Shown: positions 55,384 through 64,000 of the stretch, piece by piece
How the letters are laid out: the number at the start of each line of letters is the position of its first letter
Position numbering within the stretch: the first letter of the stretch is position 1
DNA from: Melieria omissa
Lineage: Eukaryota; Arthropoda; Insecta; Diptera; Ulidiidae
DNA length: 64,000 bases
Reading direction: 5' to 3'
Assembly: GCA_963971225.1 (NCBI GenBank)
Contig: OZ020269.1
Location: 37,407,264 to 37,471,263 of the forward strand
Notes under the pieces: generated by a model
Database searches by the model: none
What the model was told of the DNA's origin: nothing
Seen by the model: the letters and a program-made list of their open reading frames with translations, nothing else
Program-made: the position numbers and the translations under genes

Positions 55384-57079
55384 CTAAAAGAGAAAATACA
55401 ATTTAAAAAAGTACGATTGATAGATACTCACCAGGTTTCACTTCTGCACTTTATTATATTTAATTATATTCATTTTTAATGTGTTTCGTTGCGATATTTT
55501 GTTCCTTTTGAACAATGTTATCAAAAATGACATTTCATTTCTGCATTGGAGGTGAAATTTGCACATATTGTGGTGAAAGTGGTCAAATTATTATAAGACA
55601 GGGTTGAAATTTTTGTTATCGATGGTGAATATAGAAATGTATTAAGATGGGAAATGTTTGTAATGATTATGATTTCATTAAAATTATTTCATTCAGTTCA
55701 GTCGCATCAAAGAAATTTAATAATGAATACGAAAATGTTCTTCTGAACACATTCATCATCTTTTGATTAAATTATCGTGTTGTGAGTTTATATTACCAAT
55801 CAAAATGAATAAAAACATATTTTTAGTACGTATTAAGAGCTCTGAAGATGCACGACATTACTATAACACACAAATTTTGAAATAATTTATTGCAAGAAAC
55901 TTTGTCGTTCGCATTTTACCTTATACAATAACAAAATTACCTTGATATTGATTCAGATTGTTTTATGTTTTTATCATGAAATTATTTTTAGGAAAGAAAA
56001 ATTGAAATTTTTATTCAAATGTTGTCTATTTTAATCAATTGTGGTAATAACTATTGTATTTCTCCAGTAATTTTACAGTTTTGTTAAGATATTTAATCTT
56101 TCAAATATTTCTTTATTTCTTGATTGGAAAGAGCAGTCAGAAAATTAGGCATAAAATTTACTCCCAAAACCAACAGAAAATCGTTATGGGGTAGCACTGC
56201 TTGTGCGGCAACACTGCCACTAGTGTACGGCCAAAAAAGAGTGGCGCTACTTAGGATTTACTTTGGTAAACGCATTGCAGAATTGAAACTTGTATGAAAA
56301 ATAGCCAATAAGCAATGCAAAATTATAGCAAACTTGAATGAGCTGTAAGCAATTTTATGATCGCGTTTTTCTTAGATATGAATAATTTATTGATTAATAT
56401 ACAGTAAGATGCTTCCGATTGCTGTTTTATTGGAAAACTAATTATCATTTTTCCGGCAGCAAAATAAGTCTGCGAGCTGCTCCGGACAATAGATAAATAG
56501 AAAAACCAGCTGAGCACCAATTCACCATGAATTGAATGCAACATAAAAAGGAAATTTTTATGGCAGAAGGCGAAAGTTTTACGTCAAATAACAGACAATC
56601 GACGCATTCTAAGACATTGTAAGGCACGCGATCCACATATATGTACTATCTGAGATGTTCAGAGTGAAAAACATTTATACCGGCAATCCTTTTCATATAA
56701 AACCAAATGCTTTCAATTTTTTCCCCGGCAACCAAATTGCAAACAGCTGATTTCTTTGATCTCACGGAGTTTTTATCTTGGTTATCTAGATAATCACACG
56801 TATAGGAAATTTCAGCTGTTTTTGGCAAAATGAGCGAGTGTAATGTCTTATTTGTCTCTGTGTGCGCTGTGGTGATGTTGCTGTTATGCGCCTTGCTTTC
56901 AGCGCAGCAGGTCCCATACGCACTTCGGCTAGCCGAAAATATTCGCAAAATTGTGTGCGTTGCCTTCACACGCAATGAAATAATCAACCACCAAAAAAGC
57001 CAACAAAAGCAACAACACAATTTCACTTGTTCGCGCTTATTTTTGTGTATACCTTTTTTTCGTTGACGATCGCTTTCGC

Positions 57080-58200
57080 TTCAACAAATTTGCTGATGAT
57101 GAAACTTCGACTGATGGACATATGTATTTCTTGGTCGATTATTTGCAGGTTATATGAATTGGATAAAAACAATTCAACCCGCCTTTGTCCCAAATTGACA
57201 ACAAAGCATATTCATCCTAATTCATTTGAAAAAATGAAGGTTAAATACGCAACTCATATTTAGCAATACTGTATCCGCAGCCATAAAATCTTTCGTTGAA
57301 AATGGCTGTTATAATGATTGCAAAGAAAAAGCTTCGTCCACAGCTATATTTATTGAAAAAACAAACAGACTTTTTGATTGTTTGAATAGCCATGTTCTTT
57401 TTGATAAAAAACCTTTCCGATCAGCTCTTCGTGAGAATAACAATATCCAAAATTATTTGAAGGAAATGAAAACCTATGTCAAAAGTTGTCAGTATTCTAA
57501 AACTGTATACTGTTGAAAAGGTATAGTTTTATCAATTACTTCCGTTTTGTCTCTTTCACAAGATATCTGGGCGGAAAAATCCAATTTTCTTTTATTATCA
57601 AGACTTAATCAAGAAAATCTTGATTATTGAAAATCTTTTTTATTTGGTAAGAAAAAGCGGAGTTACAAACAAAAATCCTTCACTTTTTGAGTTTGACCAT
57701 ATTCTTGCGATAATGATCTCAATGAAAATAATAGCATTTAAGGCAGGAACCTTCAATTGTGAACCAACTGACGAAGGTTCATTTATAATAATTGACAATA
57801 ATACCAGTTTGTTTGAACATATGAGTGATGGTTCCCTTCGTTATTCCTCTGGTTTCATATTGATGCAAACTATTGAAAAATTTGACTGTCATAACTGCAA
57901 AAAGTTAATAAAAGATGAGCTTTGTGATTTACAAAGAAACGAAATGTTTATATTTTTCAAAAATTTCAACTATTTTAACAGTAGTTTAAAACTAAAAGCT
58001 CCAATCGACTAATTTTTTTTGTTTCAAAAATCGTTTACAACACATTTTATACGTTTTTTAAGGAAAACCCTCATTCCTCCAATATAAAAAAAGCTTTTGT
58101 ACAATCTGTGTGTTGCAAACGTAACAAAGTAGATGAATACAAAATGGGATTTTCAGAACCGTCTACTTGTTGGGAACATGAGCAATTTATATTAGACTAG
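57080..58200 (+). pseudogene. P-like transposase remnant, second family
   Basis: Around 57170 RLCPKLTTKHIHPNSFEKMK matches KMCPKLTRQHIFPNSFDKMR of the 46.1 kb transposase. It is followed after a shift by SNTVSAAIKSFVENG. A C-terminal frame at 57620-58012 holds ILMQTIEKFDCHNCKKLI, parallel to YKIIPKLNCEKCG. Protein identity is clearly low, so this is a different family. The catalytic region is absent and the frame is broken several times. Confidence 0.65.
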
Positions 58201-59060
58201 CTGACCCGGCGAACTTCGTCCCGCACGTAGGAAAATATTAATGTATGCTTATTGAAAGAAATGGCGAATAGGCGTTTGCTTCTTGCGTTCACAAAGTTAC
58301 TTTTGAACCGCTTTTTCGTAGATTACCCTTGTATACCAACATATTCAGTGCTGTTGTCCTCAGCCCATGCTACTCCATGTAAAAATTTGGGCGTTCACTA
58401 TATTGAAGTGTTCACTACATAGGGTGTTCACTATACCCAGACACGTTTATATATAGATTTAAGTTATATAGGTGATGCCACGCCCCCTTGTTCAATACCC
58501 GCACCATCCCCTCTGTCGAAAGATTTGAATAAATGGTAGGTTCGTGCTTAATTTCATTGCTGTGCGACTTATAGTTCAGCGAAATATTTGGGTCACAAAA
58601 AATGTGCCTCGCCCCTTGTCCAACGCCCATCAAATCTTACCAGTAGAATGACTCATCTATGGGTCGACGCTATACCATATTTCAATGCTGTGCGCCTTAC
58701 AATTTCAAAGATATTCCATTATTAAGATTTAGCTTGTATGAGTGGTGCCATGCCCCCTCGTCCAATACCCGCCCCATTCCCTCTGTCGCAGGACATGACT
58801 AAATAGTAAGTTCGTAGTGAATTTGATTGATGTGTGACTTATGGTTCCAAAGTTATTATCTGAAAATATGCAAAATTCACGGTCAAAGATGGCATGGATT
58901 TTCCGAGTTTCCCAATAGATTTTCTGGAATTTTCTTTTGCCACGAACCTGAACTGACTTAATACGAATCGAACAAAACAAACCCCATGAAAATCGGCCGT
59001 TCCGTTTGAGCGTGATGCGGTCACACACATACTGCCACTCTCTTTTATATATATAGATTA
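58197..59060 (+). repeat. Interspersed repeat with GACCCGGCGAACTTCGT head
   Basis: It starts CTAGCTGACCCGGCGAACTT and ends TTTATATATATAGATTA. This head and A/T tail pair is, as I recall, common in arthropod genomes, but I do not assign it to a class. Internally the unit 'GCCACGCCCCCTYGTYCAATACCCGC...CCTCTGTCG' occurs at about 58476 and 58745, with a partial copy at 58607-58640. No TSD was established. Confidence 0.6.
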
Positions 59061-59809
59061 CTTTTAATAATTTTGCTAAGAAAAAATTGCACATGGTTAA
59101 GAGAGCAAATTGCAAGTAAAACGAAAAATAAGAATAAAATAAAAATACTAAAGAACACATAAAATTACTAAATAATATAAATTTTAAGGAAATGATAATA
59201 ATAAATAGTAATATGTTGCTGTTAATATATGAATTTGAAAAATTTATCGGTATGAATTTTATTAGGCCAGAAGGCAACGTAGCCTACATGAATGCCAACA
59301 TTGCACAGCAGAAATTCATGGTTTTAGTTTTTTTTTCAATAGGAACGCACACTCTACTGTACGCCTTTGCGAATTCACATGGTTCATTTTTCATAGCAGA
59401 ACCGAAAGCCATGGAAATTCAATTTGCTTTTTATCTTGTGCAGTTGCTCGTATTGTTTTCATTCACCTCAGCGCATACACAAGCAACACGCACATTTATT
59501 TTCACACGGACACACACCCTTGCATATTCGAATTTGCAAACGATACGCCGCGGCGCGCCGTTTCGTGCTCATCAGCACAGCACAGCTTGCAATTGATGTT
59601 CCTTGTCGAACATCCCACAAAGAATGAAGATGAACTTCGAAAATTGAAGTTTGGCGAAGCCAGCGACAAAACTTCGTATAGCCGAAGTACGTGTGGGACC
59701 TACTGTGCTAGATTTGCGTGACCGAAAAATTTTGTACTGCGTGGTACCTCTATGTGTTTATTTGCTTAGTGGTTGTAGACATCCCGGCCCCTCTTGAAAG
59801 AATCCGCTT

Positions 59810-60088
59810 TCAATCATCGACGAACAGGGGGCAGAGCTTACTAATTGGTCGCTTAACTGTTCCCTTAGCTGTGCGCACCGATACCACACGGACAAGCCCA
59901 TCAGAACCTGGATGAATTTCAACCACTCTGCCGATTGACCACTGGGATGGGGCGAGGTTATCGTCCTTAATTATGACAACGTCATTGAGGTCAAGATTTT
60001 TCAGCTTTTGAGTCCAGACTCCTTTAATGCTTTTCCATGCGACAATCTCATTTAGTGAAAGCATTTGATCGAATTCGGCGCTATGCAT
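59810..60088 (-). pseudogene. BEL/Pao retrotransposon pol C-terminal fragment
   Basis: The minus-strand frame (92 residues) contains NLDLNDVVIIKDDNLAPSQW, then SIGRVVEIHPGSDGLVRVVS and VRTAKGTVKRPISKLCPL. This is the domain at the end of BEL/Pao polyproteins (DUF5641-like: 'GD.V.IkDDN..P..W.lgRV.e.hpG.DG..RV...RT..G...RP..KL..L'). No LTRs or other domains are seen nearby, so it is a stranded fragment. Confidence 0.8.
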
Positions 60089-60099
60089 AACTAAGCCTT

Positions 60100-60425
60100 T
60101 TTATCTCAAGGACCAACAAAAACACCCGTTGTAATGAAAAAACGAGATTTTGTAAATTAATTGCATTCTAGCATTCATACCTTTTGCATCTTTACTTCGC
60201 TTAGTTTTCGGAACAATGTCTTCAGAAAGTTAAATGCCGATCCATTTGTATCCAAACACTCAACAAAATTGTTTATCACACCAAGTTTTATATGTAACGG
60301 TTGTAAAACAATTTTTTTTGTTGGCACAAGTGGGGGATGGAAAATATTATGCTCGCCTAATGTCCCTTCAGCTCTCGGCTCCCATTGTTTTTTGGGATAT
60401 TGGTTGCCCTTCCATCTGCTACTCC
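60100..60425. other. Unassigned DNA
   Basis: Between the BEL fragment and the right fold-back arm; no gene recognised. Confidence 0.4.
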
Positions 60426-61004
60426 ACGTGCAAGTTTTGTAGGACATTTTAGTACCAATTTTGAATAAGTACGAAATGAACACTTAAACACATTTTCAGT
60501 TTTGGCTTAATTCTGGCGTTCAGGTTAATATCTGAGCTTTGATGTATTCAGAGACCTATCGTAGAATTGTATGGCGAATATTTTCGTGCTACATTTTATC
60601 CTTAAAAAGTCCTGTTTTACAGGACATTTTTGGCATTTTAGAAAAAAAGGGTCAAATTGACCCATAAAAATAGTAGCTACAGGGTTAAAATGCTCCACAA
60701 AAATATTCTTCGTAGTATTTTACATCAAATTGCTGAACACATCATATACCTTAAATGTGAGGTTACATGGTTTTCGTATGACGACTCACCTTAAGAATGA
60801 GCAAAAAGGGGGAAACTTTGACCCCCCTAAAAAAATTCAGACGTAAACTTTCAAAACGCCGATACACGTATATTTTTTTTTGGTCCCCTCTACCAGAATC
60901 CATTGTCAGAACCTTTTTATTTTAAAAAAATTTTGATTTTGTTGTGCAGTGTTATTTAATGTTACTGTTGCCATGCGAGTCCTGTTGTTTCAGTAGCTGG
61001 AGGT

Positions 61005-61105
61005 AAGGGTGCGGGGGGCGAGGTACAGTCTCGAGTTTAGTGTTGCGCCGGCGGCCGCGGTAGATACGCGGGCGTACACGTGGCTGGGGTACGTCACACC
61101 CGACC
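61005..61105. other. GC-rich block in the right TTAA arm
   Basis: About 100 bases rich in G and C (GCGCCGGCGGCCGCGGTAGA and neighbours) in otherwise AT-rich DNA. It ends with GGGTACGTCACACCCGACCTCA, a variant of the GGGTATGTCATACCC palindrome near the left end of the same element, so it belongs to that element. Confidence 0.5.
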
Positions 61106-61759
61106 TCATTTTCCCCACCCACTTTTCAGTTCCTTTTTTATTTATAATAATAAGAAGACACTATTGTTATGTTGATTTACCAAAGAAGTTGGATTTTTGT
61201 TAGATTTTTATGCGAAAAGAAGTTAACTACCTAACTTGTATTTTTTCAAAGAAAATTTAGATATTTAGAATTTGTACTTAATGGTATTTTATTTACTAAT
61301 CCTGTTGAATGGATACTACTATTAATACATCTCAAGCATAAATGCTAATTACACAATCATAGTATCAACAATTTAACTTCAAAATTTTGCCTCATAGCTG
61401 GTGTAACAATTTCTCACCTCACTCAGGCCGGGTTAAATACACATGCTATGCATATCGATGTGCACAAAGTTCAATAATAAGGTTATAGCATCCCCGCAAC
61501 ACCAAAAACCACATGTATTTTGTTGGTAGGATCGTTTATCGCTACTGTCAAAATCAGCTGATATTTTCCGACGAAAGAGGGAGAAACTGAAAACAAACAA
61601 AACTGTTGCCAGACGATGCTGTATTTGAGTGAAAAAACGGGAAAAGTGCTCAGGTCAGTTGTTTTCAGTCAGGTATTCTCATTTCAACCGATGCGGCAAC
61701 ACAGCACATCGACGATTTTGACAAAAGCGATAAACGATCAGCCGGTGGTTTGCTACAAC

Positions 61760-64000
61760 CAAAGAATATGAAGTAATATAGAACGCGCATCTCATACAAG
61801 CAAACGCGTTGTATGGCGGGTACTGTTGGTACTACCATCTGTTATTAACAGCAGAACGCTCTGTACTAACAGCAGAAATCTCTGTAACTTCGGCGTAACA
61901 TGTGAATTGAAGTCGCTTCTGTACTCATTCGTATTCTCGCTGCTGTTGCGCCACTTGATAAACATGACGATGAACGCTGCTTTTGTTGTCGCGGGGAATA
62001 GCGTTATTATATTGGCAAACAAAAAAAAGTTAGCGGTATACTGTTTTTGCGCTGTGCCGTGCAGGCGGGATAGCATTGATGTTGTTGGTAATTGTTGCGT
62101 CGCTATTTCTGCTTTCTTTTTTATAATCACAAGCAAATTACAATTAGCAAAAAAATGCATGAACTTGGTGTAGTAAAATATGGGTGCAAACATGTTGCAC
62201 AAGAGCGTTTATAGTTACATATTTATTCAAAATATTATTGTAAGGTTTTATGTTTATTGTTTTACTTTCGTTTTAATTTATCTTTCATAAATAATAATTT
62301 TTAATAAGAATTTTTTTATTTGCCAAGAATTATTTTCAATTTTCGTTCTTTCGAACTTCCTTTTTGCACAGCCCACATGCAGTGTTTTCGTAGAAGAACT
62401 AAAATAAGAAAATCTAAAATTTGGACTCTATGGTTACAGCACTCACCATGGAACCATTCAGGTGTAGCATTTTTACAAGATTGTAAAACGTGTACCTTAA
62501 TAGCAATTTTTCAGGTTCTGCTTCGAAGATTTTATGAAAAATTAAAATATGTTTTATGCATACATTCATTAGGGAATTGGAAGGAGCAAAAAGATTACCA
62601 AAATCAGAAATTGACTGATAATTTTTGTGAAAAATAAAAATTTCATTTGGAGCAGTCAAAACTTCATCCCATTTTCTCAATTCGTCACCGCATTTTTCAC
62701 AATTTAATTTAGGAATGATTTTGTACGCTACGTATCCAACAAAATACCTCATGGAAACCAGCTCTAAGTTAATATCTTTCTGATTACAAAAGGTCTCACC
62801 TACAAAATACGCCTCGTGCATCTCACTACTTAGATCAAGATTTTCCAGGATTTCATTGTCATTATCATCGCCATTAGCCTGCAAAACATCCTCACTAAAA
62901 GAAGCGCTTGAAATTAAATTAGTCATTGAATCTTGCGTCTCTTCACAATTGGTAGAGGAGCTAAACTTTATTATTTTAAAGGCTAATAACCTGGCTAAGA
63001 TATTATTAAGTTCGGCTACAGAGGGGTTACAGTTATTACCTCATTTTTGCCTTAACACAGCAAACATATTCTCCAACTTGTCCTGGTTAAAGGCCTTTGT
63101 CATAATAAAAAACTTGTCCGAATTATCTTGTAATATTTCATCTACAAGTAGAAGGACCGATTTTAAGGATAGTTTCATGCCATCTACGAAGAAAACTTGT
63201 TTTTTTCATCAACAAATTTCACTTCCTCTAGATAATATAAAAATGTTTGAATAAATCTGTGCGATTCTTTCTTAATCTGAAGAGCAGATCGGTAGCAGTT
63301 ATCTGCATACAAGGATCCACTATTCATGCAATCAAATATTTGATCAATTTTTGCTATAAAATCAGCTGTGGATAACGCTACCTCTTGTGAGATTTTTTAA
63401 ATCCACTTATGTCTGAAATTGTTCTGATAGCAGCTTCAACTGTTTTACTGAACACTTGAGTGGCAAATTCAACACGCATTTTGTCAAATGAATTTGGAAA
63501 TATGTGTTGTCTAGTCAATTTTGGTTTTACAATTTTCTTCCCTCTCGCATTTAAGCCAACCATTTCGCAATGACTTGATTAAATGTGGGAAATCGAACAT
63601 GTAATAAATTTTTTGATTTTGAAATTGAAAGTATGGTTTCTCTATACATACGCCTAAGTAGGAGAAACACTTTCTATTAGAAGACCCCTGATCACAAACC
63701 AAAACGTTCACTACTATACCAAAATTACTTAATATTTTAAGATTTTCTTTAATTATTTTGCACAAGGTATCTGCTGCTGTTAATCCATTCTCTGACACAA
63801 AATAGTTTAAAATTGAACACCAACTTGAGAACATGAACTTCAACATAAATACACATACTTGCTTACCAATTTTTTTTGTTCTTTCGAAGCCTGTGCATTC
63901 AAATTCGTCAATTAAATCTAGTTTTTGATTGTATCGTAATTTTCTACGTATTGCCATTTCGTCCATGAAAAGAACCATATTATTTTCATTTTTTTCCTTT
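61760..64000 (-). mobile_element. P-like element, inverted copy, runs off window
   Basis: It starts with the same CAAAGAATATGAAGTAATAT end as 38540 and 47892 and reads on the minus strand. It is collinear with 45663-47892 in reverse, with only occasional differences (three in the 170 residues of the C-terminal frame). It is cut off by the window end, so the THAP part and second inverted end are not visible. Confidence 0.85.
62414..63978 (-). pseudogene. P-like transposase, catalytic part, inverted copy
   Basis: Minus-strand frame 63978-63511 repeats MVLFMDEMAIRRKLRYN, VLVCDQGSSNRKCF and FDFPHLIKSLRNGWL. It diverges at NCKTK, where a small deletion removes the MCP of the other copy and shifts the frame; KLTRQHIFPNSF then resumes. 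The C-terminal frame 62926-62414 matches 46726-47238 with D/E, V/I and R/W type changes. Shared breaks near 63250-63400 show the two copies descend from one already broken ancestor. Confidence 0.8.

Larger units (their letters stand above)
53342..56265 (+). mobile_element. P-superfamily-like element carrying host-like exons
   Basis: A perfect 8 bp duplication, GTAAACGC, flanks it (53334-53341, 56266-56273). The inverted ends CAAAGTAAATCCTAAGTAGC continue CGCCACTCTTT (about 30 bp, identical). A second subterminal pair GGCCGTACACTAGTGGCAG lies inside (about 53449 and 56213). P elements have 31 bp ends, 8 bp duplications and internal subterminal repeats. A THAP-type first exon (53846-53916) is the only transposase trace. 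The minus strand of the middle holds three spliced exons of an unrelated-looking gene (54579-55383). Confidence 0.85.
51394..59771 (+). mobile_element. Second P-like element family, with nested insertions
   Basis: The inverted ends CACTAAGCAAATAAACACAT continue AGAGGT (26 bp) and are flanked by GTTGTAG on both sides (51387-51393, 59772-59778), a 7 bp match where 8 is expected. Subterminal inverted blocks include CGCAGTAGGTCCCATACGCA (about 51449), which reappears inverted near 59685 and again directly near 56905. It carries a transposase remnant related to the P-like gene at 45.7 kb, a nested P-like element and a long repeat. Confidence 0.7.
50426..61432. mobile_element. TTAA-flanked fold-back element, greatly expanded
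   Basis: TTAA lies at 50422-50425 and 61433-61436. The ends are CCCGGCGTGAGTGAGGT and, reversed, CCCGGCCTGAGTGAGGT. Inverted arms (50480-51087 against 60426-60960) share GATTCTGGTAGAGGGGACC, CGGCGTTTTGAAAGTTTACG, GGGTCAA(A/T)TTGACCC and TCCTGTAAAACAGGA. Most of the 11 kb is later insertions: the P-like element 51394-59771 and a BEL fragment. It could instead be two oppositely oriented copies of one family. Confidence 0.6.

Noticed and set aside
1..64000. CRISPR arrays or rRNA genes
   Set aside because: No regularly spaced short repeats with unique spacers and no rRNA-like conserved blocks were seen.

Overview
The window is AT-rich eukaryotic nuclear DNA, almost certainly from a fly and probably a tephritid fruit fly. 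Supporting signs are spliced exons with GT-AG borders, tRNA-headed SINE-like repeats, a repeat with a (CCTAA)n tail, and an insect transposon mix: piggyBac-, P-, hAT-, Tc1/mariner-, pogo-, RTE-, Ty3/gypsy- and BEL-like sequences. Placement below Diptera is inference. There are no prokaryotic genes, operons, CRISPR arrays or canonical tRNA/rRNA genes. About nine tenths of what can be read is mobile DNA, mostly nested, and many elements can be bounded by their inverted ends and target-site duplications (TSDs).

Layout. 1-4.7 kb: unannotated DNA, then a decayed piggyBac-like element (1936-3551) sharing its TTAA with a 217 bp MITE (3556-3772). 4.75-12.2 kb: a large fold-back element with arms of about 0.7 kb, broken by a pogo-like element (4902-6224), a Tc1-like element with IR/DR ends (6318-8674, itself split by the MITE 6740-7457) and a MITE (11229-11651). 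The intact opposite arm preserves the empty sites. 12.2-15.5 kb: a P-like element with a TTAA MITE inside and a 482 bp tandem duplication. 15.6-19.3 kb: a SINE, a jockey-like RT relic and a hAT element with perfect 8 bp TSDs. 19.7-21.9 kb: a 5'-truncated RTE LINE. 22.4-29 kb: a TA-flanked MITE carrying a Ty3/gypsy element (22846-28472). 30-38 kb: MITEs, a DD34D mariner, fold-back MITEs, and two spliced exons of a probable host gene (32253-32670, minus strand). 38.5-47.9 kb: a P-like element with a THAP-type transposase, carrying a DD41D (rosa-type) mariner, which carries a full-length RTE with an intact ~994-codon ORF. 48.3-61.4 kb: TTAA elements, the larger enclosing a second P-like element (51394-59771), which encloses a third (53342-56265) that contains spliced, host-like exons. 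61.8-64 kb: an inverted, nearly identical copy of the 45.7-47.9 kb P-like segment running off the window.

The most notable observations are: the 2.9 kb P-superfamily-like element (about 30 bp TIRs, perfect 8 bp TSDs, a THAP start exon) with three captured exons whose frame stays open across both junctions; the series of TTAA-bounded families, each with its own perfect palindrome, one with compensatory base changes; and empty insertion sites preserved by a fold-back partner arm. Only the RTE ORF looks intact; nearly every other transposase or polymerase here is broken. Calls rest on reading by eye, without alignment or database search.
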